Of a stretch of DNA of 64,000 bases, positions 8,328 through 19,321 are shown in pieces. The stretch is taken from positions 248,001 through 312,000 of the forward strand of contig NZ_VOHA01000001.1 in the NCBI RefSeq assembly GCF_007859315.1, read 5' to 3'. Below the pieces are notes generated by a model, which was given only the letters and a program-made list of their open reading frames with translations, was not told where the DNA came from and searched no databases. Position 1 is the stretch's first letter, and every line of letters begins with the position of its first letter. The DNA is from Reyranella sp. CPCC 100927 (lineage in GTDB: Bacteria > Pseudomonadota > Alphaproteobacteria > Reyranellales > Reyranellaceae). Position numbers and translations under genes: made by a program.

Positions 8328-9336
8328 CGCGCAGCGTTCGGTTCAGCGCCAGCAGTTCGTGCGGCAGGCCGGATGGGCAGATGCCGCCGAATCCCTGTTG
8401 GCCGGTGATGCATCGTTTCGGCGCTACTACCGGCTGCGCCGCGGCGGGCAGACGGCGGTGGCCATGGATGCCCCACCGCCGCAGGAGGATGTCCGGCCGT
8501 TCGTTGCTATCGGGCGTCACCTGCACGCCCTGGGTTTCAGTGCACCGGCGATTCTCGCCGAGGACGCAGACAACGGCTTTCTGCTGCTGGAGGATCTCGG
8601 CGACGCCACGTACGCCCGGGTCATGAACGCGCAACCGGTGCCCGTCGGTGGCGATGAGGCGTCGCTTTATGCCCTGGCGACCGATGTGCTGGTGGCGTTG
8701 CACGGCCACGGTCCACGGGCCGTGCCATCCGGCCTCGCGGCCTATGACGGCGACGCTCTGATCGATGCGGCGATGCTGCTGCCCGAGTGGTATATGCCGG
8801 CGTCGGCTGGGCGTGTGGCGTCCGAAGAGGAAACAGCATCATACCGCGCCGCCTGGCGCGATGTGCTGCGGTCGATGCCGGCAGAACCCGAGACACTGGT
8901 CCTGCGCGATTTCCATCAGGACAACCTGATGTGGCTGCACGGCAGGTCCGATATCCAGGCGTGTGGCCTGCTCGATTTCCAGGATGCCCAGCGCGGCCAT
9001 GCCGCCTACGACCTGATGTCCCTGATCGAGGATGCCCGTCGCGACATCGACCCGACCCTGCGCGCCGCCATGCTGGATCGATACGTCGCCAGCGCCGGCG
9101 TTGGCGACCGCGCCGGCTTCGAGGCAGCCTTCGCCATTTTGGGCGCCCAGCGTCATGCGCGCGTCATCGGCTTGTTCGTACGGTTGCTGCAGCGCGATGG
9201 AAAGCCGATCTATCTGCCGCATCTGCCGCGGGTGTGGCGGCTGTTCGAGCGCTCGCTGGCGCACCCGGCATTGACGCCGCTGCGCCACTGGGTCGATCGT
9301 CACGTCCCGCCGGCCAAAAGGGTTCTCGCGATATGA
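8320..9336 (+). CDS. amgK: Aminoglycoside-phosphotransferase-fold sugar kinase, AmgK-like
   Basis: 338 residues with the APH kinase fold: catalytic loop FHQDN at about 198-202 and metal-binding DFQD at about 219-222. AmgK phosphorylates the anomeric position of N-acetylmuramate or N-acetylglucosamine during peptidoglycan recycling. The assignment rests on the next gene, a MurU-like nucleotidyltransferase overlapping by 4 bases; this pair is the known alternative to the E. coli MurQ route and gives intrinsic fosfomycin tolerance in pseudomonads. The fold alone would not separate it from other APH proteins. Confidence 0.85.
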   Translation: MVDAQRSVQRQQFVRQAGWADAAESLLAGDASFRRYYRLRRGGQTAVAMDAPPPQEDVRPFVAIGRHLHALGFSAPAILAEDADNGFLLLEDLGDATYARVMNAQPVPVGGDEASLYALATDVLVALHGHGPRAVPSGLAAYDGDALIDAAMLLPEWYMPASAGRVASEEETASYRAAWRDVLRSMPAEPETLVLRDFHQDNLMWLHGRSDIQACGLLDFQDAQRGHAAYDLMSLIEDARRDIDPTLRAAMLDRYVASAGVGDRAGFEAAFAILGAQRHARVIGLFVRLLQRDGKPIYLPHLPRVWRLFERSLAHPALTPLRHWVDRHVPPAKRVLAI

Positions 9337-10079
9337 GCAGCGTGATTATCAAACGGGCGATGGTGCTGGCCGCCGGCCGCGGCGAGCGGATGCGCCCGAT
9401 CACAGATACGCTGCCCAAAGCGCTGGTGCCGGTGGCCGGCCACACGCTGCTCGACCATGCGCTGGATTCGCTGGCGGACGCCGGTGTCGAACTATGCGTC
9501 GTCAACATCCACCACCTTGCCGGTCAAATCCGGGCGCACCTGGCGAAGCGCACGCGGCCCCGCATCGAACTGTCACCGGAAGAGACACTGCTGGATACCG
9601 GTGGCGGTGTGAAGAAGGCGCTGTCCTGGTTCGGGGACGCGCCGTTCTTCACCGTCAATGGCGACGCGCTGTGGCTCGACGGACCGACGCCGATGCTGGC
9701 GCGCATGGCCAACCAATGGGATGCAGCCCGCATGCAGGCGCTGCTGCTGTTGCATCCGACGGTGGCCGCCCGTGGCTATGATCCCGACAGCATGGGCGAT
9801 TATCACATGGCCCCCGACGGTCGCGTGCGCCGCCGCAGTCGCAGCGAGGTGGCGCCCTTCGTTTTTGCTGGCGTGACGATCTGCGATCGGCGGCTGTATG
9901 AAGCGGCACCGCAGGGGCCGTTCTCGCAGCTTCTGCTGTGGGATCAGGCCGAGGCGCGCGAACAGCTCCGCGGCCTGCGCCATGACGGCGAATTCTTTCA
10001 TGTCGGCACGCCGGCGGCGCTGGCGGATGCTGAGGATTATTTCGCCCGCGGCGGTGGCCGCCGTCGCACCATGGAGTAG
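9333..10079 (+). CDS. murU: N-acetylmuramate-1-phosphate uridylyltransferase-like protein (MurU)
   Basis: 248 residues of the sugar-nucleotidyltransferase family. The nucleotide-binding signature LAAGRGERMRP lies at about 12-22 with the following PKAL lysine at 29, and the metal-binding aspartate is in VNGDALW. It would convert MurNAc-1-phosphate and UTP to UDP-MurNAc. The ATG at 9333 overlaps the amgK stop (ATGA). The family also includes mannose- and glucose-1-phosphate transferases; the amgK partner favours MurU. Confidence 0.85.
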   Translation: MSSVIIKRAMVLAAGRGERMRPITDTLPKALVPVAGHTLLDHALDSLADAGVELCVVNIHHLAGQIRAHLAKRTRPRIELSPEETLLDTGGGVKKALSWFGDAPFFTVNGDALWLDGPTPMLARMANQWDAARMQALLLLHPTVAARGYDPDSMGDYHMAPDGRVRRRSRSEVAPFVFAGVTICDRRLYEAAPQGPFSQLLLWDQAEAREQLRGLRHDGEFFHVGTPAALADAEDYFARGGGRRRTME

Positions 10080-10082
10080 TCG

Positions 10083-13000
10083 GTGGCAGCGCGGCGCGGC
10101 ACGGCCACACCGGTGCGCGGCGTCTACACGATTCCGCCGGATGCCGGCTTCGTCGATGCCCTGGCGCACGGTCTGTTCGAAGCCTATGGCGACGATCCGC
10201 TGACGTTCGCCGATGTGCTGGTGCTGCTGCCGACCCGACGTGCGGTACGCGCCCTGCGTGAGGCGTTCCTGCGCGCGACCGACGGCCGGCCGCTGCTGCT
10301 GCCCCGCATGCGGCCGATCGGCGATGTCGATGAGGACGATGAGTCCATCAACGTCTCGGCACTGGGCGAGAACGGCGACGACTCCATTGCCGTACCGCCT
10401 GCCATGGACTCCCTGGCGCGCGAGGCGCTGCTGGCCCGGCTGGTCCTGGCGTTCCGCGGCACCGACGGCCAGCCGATCGCCGGCTCGCTGGCACAAGCGC
10501 TGGGCTTGGCGCGCGAGCTGGGGCGGCTGGTCGACGAACTGCAGATCGAGGGCGTGCCGTTCGAGCGCCTGGCGACCGTCGTCGACGCCGGCTTCGCAGA
10601 GCATTGGCAGCATACGCTGTCGTTCCTGCGCATCGTGGGCGAACACTGGCCGGCCATCCTGGCCGAGCGCGGCTGTATCGATGCCGTCGATCGCCGCAGT
10701 CGGCTGTTGCGCCAGCAGGCAGCGCTCTGGCGTGCCACGCCGCCGGATCATCCGGTGGTCGCTGCCGGGTCGACCGGCACGCAACCGGCCACGCGCGAGC
10801 TGCTGACGGCGGTGGCGTCGCTGCCGACGGGTTGCGTTGTCCTGCCTGGCCTCGATCAGGCACTCGATGATGCCAGCTGGGCGGCGCTCGACCCGACCCA
10901 TCCGCAGGCCGGCTTGCGCGAGCTGCTGTCGGCATTGACCATGCAGCGCGACGCCGTGCCGATCTGGCCAGGCGTCTCCGCACACGAGTCACCGTCGCGC
11001 CGACTTCTGTCGGCCCTCATGCGGCCGGCCGAAACCAGCGAGGGCTGGAGCCAGGAGGGACCGCTCGATCCGGCAGCGCTGGAGCATGTCGTGCGCGTCG
11101 ATTGCGCGACGCCGCAGCAGGAAGCGGTCGTTGCGGCGATGGCGCTGCGCGAGGCACTGGATACGCCACGGCGTACGGCAGCCCTGGTGACGCCCGATCG
11201 TGAGCTGGCGCGCCGCGTGGCCGCTGAGTTGCGGCGCTGGGACATCGTGATCGATGACTCGGCCGGCGTGCCGCTGGCGCAAACACCACCAGGTACCTTC
11301 CTGCGCCTGCTGGCCCAGGCACTGGCGGGCGGTTTCGCGCCGGTCAATCTGCTGGCCCTGCTCAAGCATCCATTGACCGGCTTGGGCCTGCCGCGCGCGG
11401 CGTTGCTGCATGCCGCGCGCTTGCTCGACCGGCGTGTGCTGCGCGGCCCCAAGCCCGATCTCGGGCTGGCAGCCCTGCGAACGCGAATTGATGGCACCGA
11501 GCTGCCGGACGCCGATCGCAAGGCCGTGCTCGATCTGCTCGCGCGCCTGGAGGCGCAGGTGGCGCCGCTGCAGGAGCAGGACGAGGCGACACCGCCCGGC
11601 CTGCGCCTCGATGCTCTGGCGTGCGTCGCCGAGCGGATGGCGGATGTGCCCGAGATGTCGGGTGACCAGCGGCTGTGGCGCGGCGATGCCGGCGAGGCAC
11701 TGGCATTGGCCGTGCTCGACTGGCGCCGGCATCTGGGCGACCTGCCGTCGCTGCCGCTACTGGAACTGCCCGCGCTGTTGGACGCGCTGCTGGCCGGCGC
11801 TGTGGTCCGGCCGCGTCACGGTGCGCACCCGCGGCTGACCGTGCTGGGACCGCTGGAAGCGCGCCTGCAGCGTGCCGACCTGGTGGTACTCGGTGGCCTG
11901 AACGAAGGTACCTGGCCGCCGTCGGTCGATACGGGGCCGTGGCTCAACCGTCCGATGCGCGCAGCACTGGGTCTGCCGCAGCCGGAACGCCGCATCGGCC
12001 TGGCGGCCCACGACTTCGCCCAGGCCTTCGCGGCCGCGAATGTGCTGATCACGCGGGCCGGCCGAGTCGGCGGCGCGCCGACCGTCCCCAGCCGCTGGCT
12101 GGCGCGTCTGGATGCGCTGCTGGGCGAGCGGACCGGCGGTGCGCGTGCGCGCCCGACCTATCTCAAGCGCGGTGATGCACGCGTCGCCTGGGCCGAAGCC
12201 TTGGACGAGGCACCACAATACGCGCCCTGGCCGCGCCCCGAACCGAGGCCACCGCTGCAGGCGCGGCCGCGCGAGCTGCCGGTGTCGGCGATCGAGCAGT
12301 GGCGGCGCGATCCCTACGGGCTCTATGCGCGGCGCATCCTGCGGCTGCGACCACTCGATCCGCTGGAAGCCAAGCTTGGGGCCGCCGATCGGGGCAGCGC
12401 GCTGCATGCGGCATTGGAAGCCTTCCTGACCCGCTACCCTGATGCATTGCCGCCGGATGCCGTGCCGCGATTGTTGGCAATCGGTGCGGACGCGCTGGCC
12501 GACCTGCTGAAATCGCCGGCGGAACGCGCCTTCTGGTGGTCGCGTGTCGAACGGCTGGCTGCGTGGATCGTGCGCGAGGAAAATGTGCGCCGTGCCGCAG
12601 GCATCCGGACGTTGACGCACGAGGGCAAGGGCCAGCTCACGGTCAAAGCCGAAGCCGGTCCGTTCGTGGTGACGGCCCGGGCCGATCGCATCGATCTGCT
12701 GCCCGGCGGCGCGTGGGAGATCATCGACTACAAGACCGGCCGCATCCCGCAGCCCAAGGAGATGCGAGCGCTCTTTGCACCGCAGCTGCTGCTGGAAGCG
12801 GCGATCGCGCACCACGGCACCTTCGAGGGGACGACGGCAAAGCCCCGCGGTGTCGAGCTGTCGTACTGGCAGATCCATGGCCGTGGCGCCGGCGGCCAGA
12901 TCGAGGTGATCAAGGACAGCGCCGCGCTCGCCGACGCCATGTTCGCGCTGCTGCTGCGCATGATCAAACGCTTCGACAGCGCCGAGACACCCTACACGCC

Positions 13001-13094
13001 GCTGCCCTGGCCGGAGTTCGGTCCGTACTTCAACGACTATGATCATCTCGAGCGCGTGACCGAGTGGTCGACCGGCGCCAAGGAAGACATATGA
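10083..13094 (+). CDS. addB: Double-strand break repair protein AddB
   Basis: 1003 residues from a GTG start three bases after murU. AddB is the inactivated-helicase and nuclease partner of AddA and processes DNA ends for RecA loading. The C-terminal RecB-family nuclease is visible: SALHAALEAF near residue 775 and the catalytic DYK at D882-K884, followed by TGRIPQ. The N-terminal region has the degenerate helicase layout of the alphaproteobacterial AddB type. Cysteines for an iron-sulfur cluster, as in the Bacillus enzyme, are not evident. The stop overlaps the addA start by 4 bases. Confidence 0.93.
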   Translation: MAARRGTATPVRGVYTIPPDAGFVDALAHGLFEAYGDDPLTFADVLVLLPTRRAVRALREAFLRATDGRPLLLPRMRPIGDVDEDDESINVSALGENGDDSIAVPPAMDSLAREALLARLVLAFRGTDGQPIAGSLAQALGLARELGRLVDELQIEGVPFERLATVVDAGFAEHWQHTLSFLRIVGEHWPAILAERGCIDAVDRRSRLLRQQAALWRATPPDHPVVAAGSTGTQPATRELLTAVASLPTGCVVLPGLDQALDDASWAALDPTHPQAGLRELLSALTMQRDAVPIWPGVSAHESPSRRLLSALMRPAETSEGWSQEGPLDPAALEHVVRVDCATPQQEAVVAAMALREALDTPRRTAALVTPDRELARRVAAELRRWDIVIDDSAGVPLAQTPPGTFLRLLAQALAGGFAPVNLLALLKHPLTGLGLPRAALLHAARLLDRRVLRGPKPDLGLAALRTRIDGTELPDADRKAVLDLLARLEAQVAPLQEQDEATPPGLRLDALACVAERMADVPEMSGDQRLWRGDAGEALALAVLDWRRHLGDLPSLPLLELPALLDALLAGAVVRPRHGAHPRLTVLGPLEARLQRADLVVLGGLNEGTWPPSVDTGPWLNRPMRAALGLPQPERRIGLAAHDFAQAFAAANVLITRAGRVGGAPTVPSRWLARLDALLGERTGGARARPTYLKRGDARVAWAEALDEAPQYAPWPRPEPRPPLQARPRELPVSAIEQWRRDPYGLYARRILRLRPLDPLEAKLGAADRGSALHAALEAFLTRYPDALPPDAVPRLLAIGADALADLLKSPAERAFWWSRVERLAAWIVREENVRRAAGIRTLTHEGKGQLTVKAEAGPFVVTARADRIDLLPGGAWEIIDYKTGRIPQPKEMRALFAPQLLLEAAIAHHGTFEGTTAKPRGVELSYWQIHGRGAGGQIEVIKDSAALADAMFALLLRMIKRFDSAETPYTPLPWPEFGPYFNDYDHLERVTEWSTGAKEDI

Positions 13095-16000
13095 GCGTGT
13101 CGGTGCTGCCCGTCGATCCGCGTGTCGCGGCCAGCCGCCGGCAGCGGCGTGCCAGCGACCCGCAGGCGTCGGCCTGGGTCGAGGCCAATGCCGGTACGGG
13201 CAAGACCAAGGTGTTGACCGACCGCATCGTGCGATTGCTGCTCGATGGCGCCGCGCCACAACGCATCCTGTGCCTGACCTTTACCAAGGCGGCGGCGGCG
13301 GAGATGCGCAACCGGCTTGAGAACCAGCTCGGTGGCTGGACGCTGGCGAGTGATGCGGCGCTGGAGGCGGCGCTGACCGAGCTGATGGAGCGGATTCCCA
13401 CACCGCAGAACATGGTCACGGCCCGGCGCCTGTTCGCGCGTGTGCTCGATGCGCCCGGCGGTATCAGCATCCAGACCATCCACTCCTTCTGCCAGGCGCT
13501 GCTGCAGCGCTTTCCGCTCGAGGCCGGCGTGGCACCGGGTTTCGCCGTGCTTGACGAGACACAGGCGCTGGAATTGCTGCGCCTGGCGCAGGATGCGCAG
13601 CTGGCATTGCTGGCTGGTGACGACGCGCCGCCGGACCTCGCGGCGGCGCTGAAGGCGGTCGCCAGCCGGGTCGCCGAGGCCGAGTACGTCGACATCATGG
13701 GCATGCTGCTCAACGAGCGTGGCCGCATTGCGCGACTCGCCGGCGATCCCGCGATGTTGGCAAGCTATGTCGTACGGTTGCGGCAGCTTCTGGACCTGCC
13801 GGCCGGTGGTACTGCCGAGAGTCTCCTCGCCGCCGCTTGCGCTGATGCGGCATTTGACCAGGCGCGCCTGCGTCGTGCGGCACAGGTGCTGGCCGGCGGC
13901 GGCAAAGAGGATCGTCAGCGCAGCGCATGTCTCGTGGCGTGGTTGGCCGATCCCGCGACGCGTGCCGAGACGTTCGATGCTTATCTGACAGCCTTTTTCA
14001 CCAAGGAAGGCGAGATCCAGAAGCGGCTGGCGAGCAAGGCGTCGATCGGCGCCATGTCCGACATCGTCGAGGTCCTGACCCGCGAAGCCGAGCGCTTGAA
14101 GGCGCTCGACAACGTCTGCCGCAGCCTGCGATTGATCGAGCTCACCGCGGCGCTGCTGCAACTGGGTGCCGACATCCTGGCGCGATACGAAGCGGCCAAG
14201 CGCCATCAGGCGGCGCTGGACTACGAAGACTTGGTGCTGCGCACGCGCAACCTGCTGGGGCGATCCGGCATCGCGGCCTGGGTGCTCTACAAGCTTGACG
14301 GCGGCATCGATCACGTACTGATCGACGAGGCGCAGGATACCAACCCCGATCAGTGGGAAGTGGTGCGCTGCCTGACCGAGGAATTCTTCGCCGGCGAAGG
14401 CGCGGTGGAACGCGAGCGTACGATTTTTGCCGTCGGCGACGCCAAGCAGTCGATCTTCGGTTTTCAGCGCGCCGATCCCGCCAAGCTGGCACAGATGCGC
14501 CAGTGGTTCGCCGAGCGTGCGGATCAGGCCGGCCGGCGCTTCGAGCATGTCGAGCTGATCGATTCCTATCGCTCGGTCGGCACGGTGCTGGATGCCGTCG
14601 ATCAGGTGTTCGCAGCGCCGCCGGCGGCCGAGGGCGTGGTGCCGGCCGACCATGAGTTGCGGCACGTGCCGATCCGCGTGCGCGAACCCGGCATCGTGGA
14701 AGTATGGCCGGTCGTGCGTCCGATCGAAGGCAGCGCCGATCCGACCGATGTCGATGCACGCCAGGATGCCCTGACGCCGCCCGACGAACGACTGGCGATG
14801 CAGATCGCCAAACACGCTCATGGCCTGATCGAGCGTCGCGAGCGCCTGGCCAATACCGGCGCATTGATCCATGCCGGCCACATCATGGTGCTGGTGCGCC
14901 GTCGCAACGCATTCGTCACGGCGCTGGTCCGCGCCCTCAAGCGCGAAGGCCTGCCCGTCGCCGGTGTCGATCGCATGACCCTGCTCGATGAGCTGCCGGT
15001 CAAGGACCTGATGGCGCTGGGCCATTTCGTGCTGCTGCCGCAGGACGATCTCAATCTCGCCTGCCTGCTGAAGTCGCCTCTGGTCGGGCTCGACGAGGAG
15101 GCGTTGTTCGACATCGCGTGGCAGCGGCCGGGCCGTCTGTGGGCGGCGCTACGGACAAAGGCGCAAACGGGCGACGCGCGATACGGCGATGCGTATGCGA
15201 CGCTGAGCGAATGGCTGAGACGCGCCGACTACACGCCACCATTCGAGTTCTTTGCCGATATCCTGGGGACTCATCGCGGACGCGAGAAGCTGCTGGAACG
15301 CCTGGGTCGTGAAGCCGCCGATCCGATCGACGAATTTCTCTCGCTGGCCTTGCAGGCGCAACAGACGGGGGCGCCGTCGTTGCAGGGCTTCCTGCGGTCG
15401 CTTGAATTGGGCGGCAGCGACATCAAACGCGATCTCGATGAGAATCGCCGTCCCGAGGTGCGCATCCTGACGGTGCACGGCTCCAAGGGCCTGCAGGCGC
15501 CCGTGGTCTATGTGCCCGATACCAGCCGCGTACCCAATCCGCTGCATCGCCTGCTGTGGTCCGACGATGGCGAGACCCTGTTGTGGCTGCCGCGCGCCGA
15601 CGATGCCAGCGATGCTGCGCGCGCCCTGCAGGCCAGCGTCAAGCGCCGCGAGGCGGCCGAGCAGAACCGGCTCCTGTATGTGGCCATGACGCGGGCTGCC
15701 GACCGGCTCTACATCGCCGGCTGGGCTGGCGCCAAGGCGCCGGACCGGGGCTGCTGGTACGAACTGGTGTCGCAGGCATTCAGGCGCGGCCCCGGTCCCG
15801 ATGCGGCGGAGCGGACTTTGCCGCAAATGCATGTCTTCGATTTCACGCCGTCACTGGGGCCGCGCGACGGCTGGAGCGGCGAGGGCTGGCGACTGCAGAG
15901 CGGCGACAAGCCGCTGCCGGCCGATCAGCCGCCGCTGCCATTGCCTGACGTGTCGCCGCTGCCAGGCTGGGCGCGCCGCCCGCCGGCGCCCGAGCCGCAA

Positions 16001-16618
16001 CCGCCGGTCCCGCTGGCGCCCTCGCGGCCCTTCATCGAGGACACGCCGGACGTCGCGCGTCAGCCGGTTTTCGAACCGCCGCCGCTGGGCCCCTTTGCGC
16101 CAGGCCGTGAAAACCGTTTCAGGCGCGGCACCATTATTCATCGCCTGCTGCGTGTCCTGCCCGAACTGCCGGCGTCGCGCCGGCCGGACGAGGGCGAGCG
16201 GTTGCTGCGCTCTCTTGCCGGCGACATGGACGACACCACACGCGCGGCGTGGCTGGCCGAGACATTGGCCGTCCTCGACCTGCCGGAGGCCGGCGTCCTG
16301 TTCGGACCGCAATCGCGGGCCGAGGTGCCGGTGGTGGGCACGGTGGCGCTGGGCACCGGCCCCTACAGCATCAGCGGCCAGATCGATCGTCTGGCGGTGA
16401 CCGATCACGAGGTGCTGATCGCCGATTTCAAGACCAACCGGCCGCCGCCACGTGATCCGGCCGCCGTGTCCGTGGTTTACCGTCGCCAGATGGCCCTCTA
16501 CCGGGCTCTGCTGGGACAAATCTACCCCGGCAGAACGGTTCGCTGCTTCCTGCTGTGGACCGATACGCCCCTTTTGATGTCCCTGCCGGACGCAGGGCTA
16601 TCAGCTGTGCTACCTTGA
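13091..16618 (+). CDS. addA: Double-strand break repair helicase AddA
   Basis: 1175 residues, UvrD-family helicase plus RecB-type nuclease. Walker [15 protein letters not shown] is at about 32-45, motif II is LIDEAQDTN near 418-426, helicase motif [14 protein letters not shown] lies near 800, and the nuclease motif DFK is at about D1112-K1114. It forms AddAB with the upstream product. The start at 13091 (ATGA overlap with addB) is preferred over an upstream in-frame start because it gives the canonical N-terminus. Motifs are complete, so an active helicase-nuclease is expected. Confidence 0.95.
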   Translation: MSVSVLPVDPRVAASRRQRRASDPQASAWVEANAGTGKTKVLTDRIVRLLLDGAAPQRILCLTFTKAAAAEMRNRLENQLGGWTLASDAALEAALTELMERIPTPQNMVTARRLFARVLDAPGGISIQTIHSFCQALLQRFPLEAGVAPGFAVLDETQALELLRLAQDAQLALLAGDDAPPDLAAALKAVASRVAEAEYVDIMGMLLNERGRIARLAGDPAMLASYVVRLRQLLDLPAGGTAESLLAAACADAAFDQARLRRAAQVLAGGGKEDRQRSACLVAWLADPATRAETFDAYLTAFFTKEGEIQKRLASKASIGAMSDIVEVLTREAERLKALDNVCRSLRLIELTAALLQLGADILARYEAAKRHQAALDYEDLVLRTRNLLGRSGIAAWVLYKLDGGIDHVLIDEAQDTNPDQWEVVRCLTEEFFAGEGAVERERTIFAVGDAKQSIFGFQRADPAKLAQMRQWFAERADQAGRRFEHVELIDSYRSVGTVLDAVDQVFAAPPAAEGVVPADHELRHVPIRVREPGIVEVWPVVRPIEGSADPTDVDARQDALTPPDERLAMQIAKHAHGLIERRERLANTGALIHAGHIMVLVRRRNAFVTALVRALKREGLPVAGVDRMTLLDELPVKDLMALGHFVLLPQDDLNLACLLKSPLVGLDEEALFDIAWQRPGRLWAALRTKAQTGDARYGDAYATLSEWLRRADYTPPFEFFADILGTHRGREKLLERLGREAADPIDEFLSLALQAQQTGAPSLQGFLRSLELGGSDIKRDLDENRRPEVRILTVHGSKGLQAPVVYVPDTSRVPNPLHRLLWSDDGETLLWLPRADDASDAARALQASVKRREAAEQNRLLYVAMTRAADRLYIAGWAGAKAPDRGCWYELVSQAFRRGPGPDAAERTLPQMHVFDFTPSLGPRDGWSGEGWRLQSGDKPLPADQPPLPLPDVSPLPGWARRPPAPEPQPPVPLAPSRPFIEDTPDVARQPVFEPPPLGPFAPGRENRFRRGTIIHRLLRVLPELPASRRPDEGERLLRSLAGDMDDTTRAAWLAETLAVLDLPEAGVLFGPQSRAEVPVVGTVALGTGPYSISGQIDRLAVTDHEVLIADFKTNRPPPRDPAAVSVVYRRQMALYRALLGQIYPGRTVRCFLLWTDTPLLMSLPDAGLSAVLP

Positions 16619-16692
16619 CCCTTCACCCCGCCATTCCTAGATTCCGGGCTGGCGAGACAGGGGCAGATGCCGCCCCGGAAGTGGAGAGATTC

Positions 16693-17013
16693 ATGGCAAC
16701 CCAGAAGGCGACTGACAGTACCTTCGAAGAAGAAGTGCTGAAGTCCGACACGCCCGTACTGGTCGATTTCTGGGCGGAGTGGTGTGGTCCCTGCAAGATG
16801 ATTGGCCCGTCATTGGAGCAAATCGCCGACGAAATGGCCGGCAAGCTCAAGGTTGTGAAGGTCAACATCGACGAGAATCCGATGGCGCCGTCGAAATACG
16901 GCGTGCGCTCGATTCCGACGCTGCTGGTCTTCAAGGGCGGTCAGGTCGCCGCCACCAAGATCGGTGCCGCGCCCAAGCAACAGCTGGCGCAGTGGCTGAA
17001 CTCGGTGGTCTAG
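16693..17013 (+). CDS. trxA: Thioredoxin
   Basis: 106 residues with the classical WCGPC active site (C31, C34) and the cis-proline region [12 protein letters not shown]. It is a general cytosolic disulfide reductase. The ATG at 16693 follows a GGAGAG ribosome site. trxA next to addA on one side and folC on the other is a conserved alphaproteobacterial order. Confidence 0.97.
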   Translation: MATQKATDSTFEEEVLKSDTPVLVDFWAEWCGPCKMIGPSLEQIADEMAGKLKVVKVNIDENPMAPSKYGVRSIPTLLVFKGGQVAATKIGAAPKQQLAQWLNSVV

Positions 17014-17039
17014 GACCGCCGACCCGAGCGAGCCGTCAC

Positions 17040-17073
17040 GAAGCGCGCACTGGCGCAAGTCAGTGCGCGCTTC
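17040..17073. terminator. Two-way terminator-like hairpin between trxA and folC
   Basis: A perfect 13-base stem, GAAGCGCGCACTG at 17040-17052 and its inverse at 17061-17073, with an 8-base loop, lies between convergent trxA and folC. There is no clear T-run on either side, so it may stop transcription only partly or protect 3' ends. Confidence 0.6.
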
Positions 17074-17101
17074 GACGTTGTGGCCGAAATCGGTGGTCGC
17101 C

Positions 17102-18397
17102 TCAGCCGTTCTTGGCCAGCACGGTACCCGCCAAGTAAAGCGAGCCGCAGATCAGCACCCGAAACGGCGGATGGACGTTCGCCAGCAGGTCTTCCACTGC
17201 GTCCGGCACGCTGGGCGCCGGCAGGCATGTCAGGCCGACGTCGTCGGCCTGACGGCAGGCTTCCTCGGGGGTGTAGCTGGCGTGATCCGGAATCGGCACC
17301 GCCCACGCTGAGGTGGCATGGCGCGCCAGCGGCCGCAGGAAGCCTCCGGCATCCTTGGTCGTGAGCATGCCGAAAATCAGATACAGCGGCAGCGCGCCGG
17401 GCTCCCGCGCCCAGGCGCGGGACTGCTCGGCCAGCACCAACCCGCAATCCTCGTTGTGGCCGCCGTCGAGCCACAGCTCGCACCCGGCCGGCAGGGCATC
17501 GACCAGAGGGCCGCGCACGAGCGGCTGCAGGCGCGCCGGCCACTCGACGGTCGCGAGCCCTTTGCGGACGGCATCGTCGCCGATGCGCAAACCCGCGGCG
17601 CGCAGTCGCTCGACGACCGCGACCGCTGTCGCGGCATTGTCGATCTGATGGGCGCCCACCAGCCGGGGCGCCGGCAGGTCGAGCGCCAGCGAGTCGCTTT
17701 CATAGCGGAAGCCGCTGTCCCGCGTTTCCATCCGCCACTCGTGACCCATGCGGAACAGCGGCACGTCGAGCGCTTGCGCGTCTTCGACCAGCACGGCGGC
17801 CGGCTCGGGACGCTGGCGCCCGATCACCGCCGGGACACCGTGTTTGAGGATGCCCGATTTCTCGCGCGCGATCTGGCGCAGGGTGGGGCCAAGGAACTGC
17901 GTGTGGTCGATGCCGATCGGCGTCACCGCGGTCACCACCGGGTTGTTCACGACGTTGGTGGTGTCGTAGCGCCCACCCAGTCCGACCTCCAGCACCAGCA
18001 AATCGGCTGGATGGCGCGCGAAGGCAAGGAATGCCGCCGCCGTCGTGATCTCGAAATAGGTGATGAGCTGGCCGTCGTTGGCCTGTTCGCATTCCTCGAG
18101 GACCGCTTCGAGCTCGGCATTGTCGATCAGCGTCCCGGCCAGCCGGATGCGTTCGTTGAAGTGCACCAGATGCGGCGACGTATAGGTGTGCACCCTGAGG
18201 CCTGCCGCCTCGGCCATGGCGCGCGTGTAGGCAACCAGGGAGCCCTTGCCGTTGGTACCGGCAATATGAACGACCGGCGGCAATCGCCTCTCGGGATTGC
18301 CCAGCGTGTCGAGCAGACGCTGGATACGGCCCAGTTCCAAGTCGATGGCGCGCGGATGCAGCGTCATCAAGCGCGCCAGGATCGCGTCCGTGCTCAT
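17102..18397 (-). CDS. folC: Folylpolyglutamate synthase / dihydrofolate synthase
   Basis: 431 residues of the Mur-ligase-like family. The ATP loop GTNGKGS is at about 47-53, and GLGGRYDTTNVV follows near residue 140, with IDHTQFLG next. It adds glutamate to folates and may also make dihydrofolate from dihydropteroate. It lies 39 bases downstream of accD on the minus strand and the two are probably cotranscribed. Confidence 0.96.
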   Translation of the reverse strand: MSTDAILARLMTLHPRAIDLELGRIQRLLDTLGNPERRLPPVVHIAGTNGKGSLVAYTRAMAEAAGLRVHTYTSPHLVHFNERIRLAGTLIDNAELEAVLEECEQANDGQLITYFEITTAAAFLAFARHPADLLVLEVGLGGRYDTTNVVNNPVVTAVTPIGIDHTQFLGPTLRQIAREKSGILKHGVPAVIGRQRPEPAAVLVEDAQALDVPLFRMGHEWRMETRDSGFRYESDSLALDLPAPRLVGAHQIDNAATAVAVVERLRAAGLRIGDDAVRKGLATVEWPARLQPLVRGPLVDALPAGCELWLDGGHNEDCGLVLAEQSRAWAREPGALPLYLIFGMLTTKDAGGFLRPLARHATSAWAVPIPDHASYTPEEACRQADDVGLTCLPAPSVPDAVEDLLANVHPPFRVLICGSLYLAGTVLAKNG

Positions 18398-18436
18398 GGA
18401 GACATCCCTGCCGCAACGCGGGCGAAGAAAGAAGGC

Positions 18437-19321
18437 CTAGGCGGCGGCCGCCGGCGTCGGCTCTGTCTGCGGCCGCTTGAGCAGCAGGCCGGTCAGGCGG
18501 ATCAGCGTCTCGCGCATCTTGTGACGATGCACGATCGCGTCGACCATGCCGTGATCGAACTGGTACTCGGCGCGCTGGAAGCCCGGCGGCAGGGTCTCGC
18601 GGATCGTGTCCTGGATGACGCGCTGTCCGGAGAACCCGATCAGCGCCCCTGGCTCGGCGAGATGAATGTCGCCTAGCATGGCGAACGAGGCCGTGACGCC
18701 ACCGGTTGTCGGGTCGGTCAGGACGACAATGTAAGGCAGGCCGGCTTCCTTGACCCGCTGCACGGCGATCGTGGTGCGCGGCATCTGCATCAGCGACAGG
18801 ATCGCCTCCTGCATACGCGCGCCACCGGAGGCCGAGAACACGATCAACGGCGCCTTGGCGTCCACCGCGAGATTGGCCGCCATCAGCAGGCCCTCGCCCA
18901 CGGCGATGCCCATGGAGCCACCCATGAAGGAGAAGTCACAGACACCGGCGATCGTGGCATGGCCGTCCAGCTTGCCGCTGGCGACCGTCAGGGCCTCGGC
19001 ATGGGTACCGTTCTCAGCCTGCGCTTCCTTCAGTCGGTCGGTGTAGCGCTTGCGATCTCGGAACTTCAGCGGGTCGATGATCGTCTTGGGCAGCGGGTGT
19101 GTGTCGTACTTCGCGTCATCGAACAGGGTGGCCAGTCGCGCCGCAGGCTTGATCCGCAGATGGTGGTCGCAATGGCTGCAGACCTGCTGGTTGGCCTCCA
19201 GATCGCGGTGGAACAGCATCTGCTCGCAGTTGGGGCACTTGAGCCAGAGATTCTCCGGCGCTTCCTTGCGCGCCACCAGGGCCCGCAATTTGGGCCGCAC
19301 GAAATTGGTCAGCCAGTTCAT
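18437..19321 (-). CDS. accD: Acetyl-CoA carboxylase carboxyltransferase subunit beta
   Basis: 294 residues. The N-terminal zinc ribbon has cysteines at about 29, 32, 48 and 51. The crotonase-like carboxyltransferase domain shows [18 protein letters not shown] and [12 protein letters not shown]. With AccA it transfers the carboxyl group from biotin to acetyl-CoA, the first step of fatty-acid synthesis. In many alphaproteobacteria it follows trpA directly; here trpA is 17 kb away on the same strand (see findings). Confidence 0.97.
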   Translation of the reverse strand: MNWLTNFVRPKLRALVARKEAPENLWLKCPNCEQMLFHRDLEANQQVCSHCDHHLRIKPAARLATLFDDAKYDTHPLPKTIIDPLKFRDRKRYTDRLKEAQAENGTHAEALTVASGKLDGHATIAGVCDFSFMGGSMGIAVGEGLLMAANLAVDAKAPLIVFSASGGARMQEAILSLMQMPRTTIAVQRVKEAGLPYIVVLTDPTTGGVTASFAMLGDIHLAEPGALIGFSGQRVIQDTIRETLPPGFQRAEYQFDHGMVDAIVHRHKMRETLIRLTGLLLKRPQTEPTPAAAA

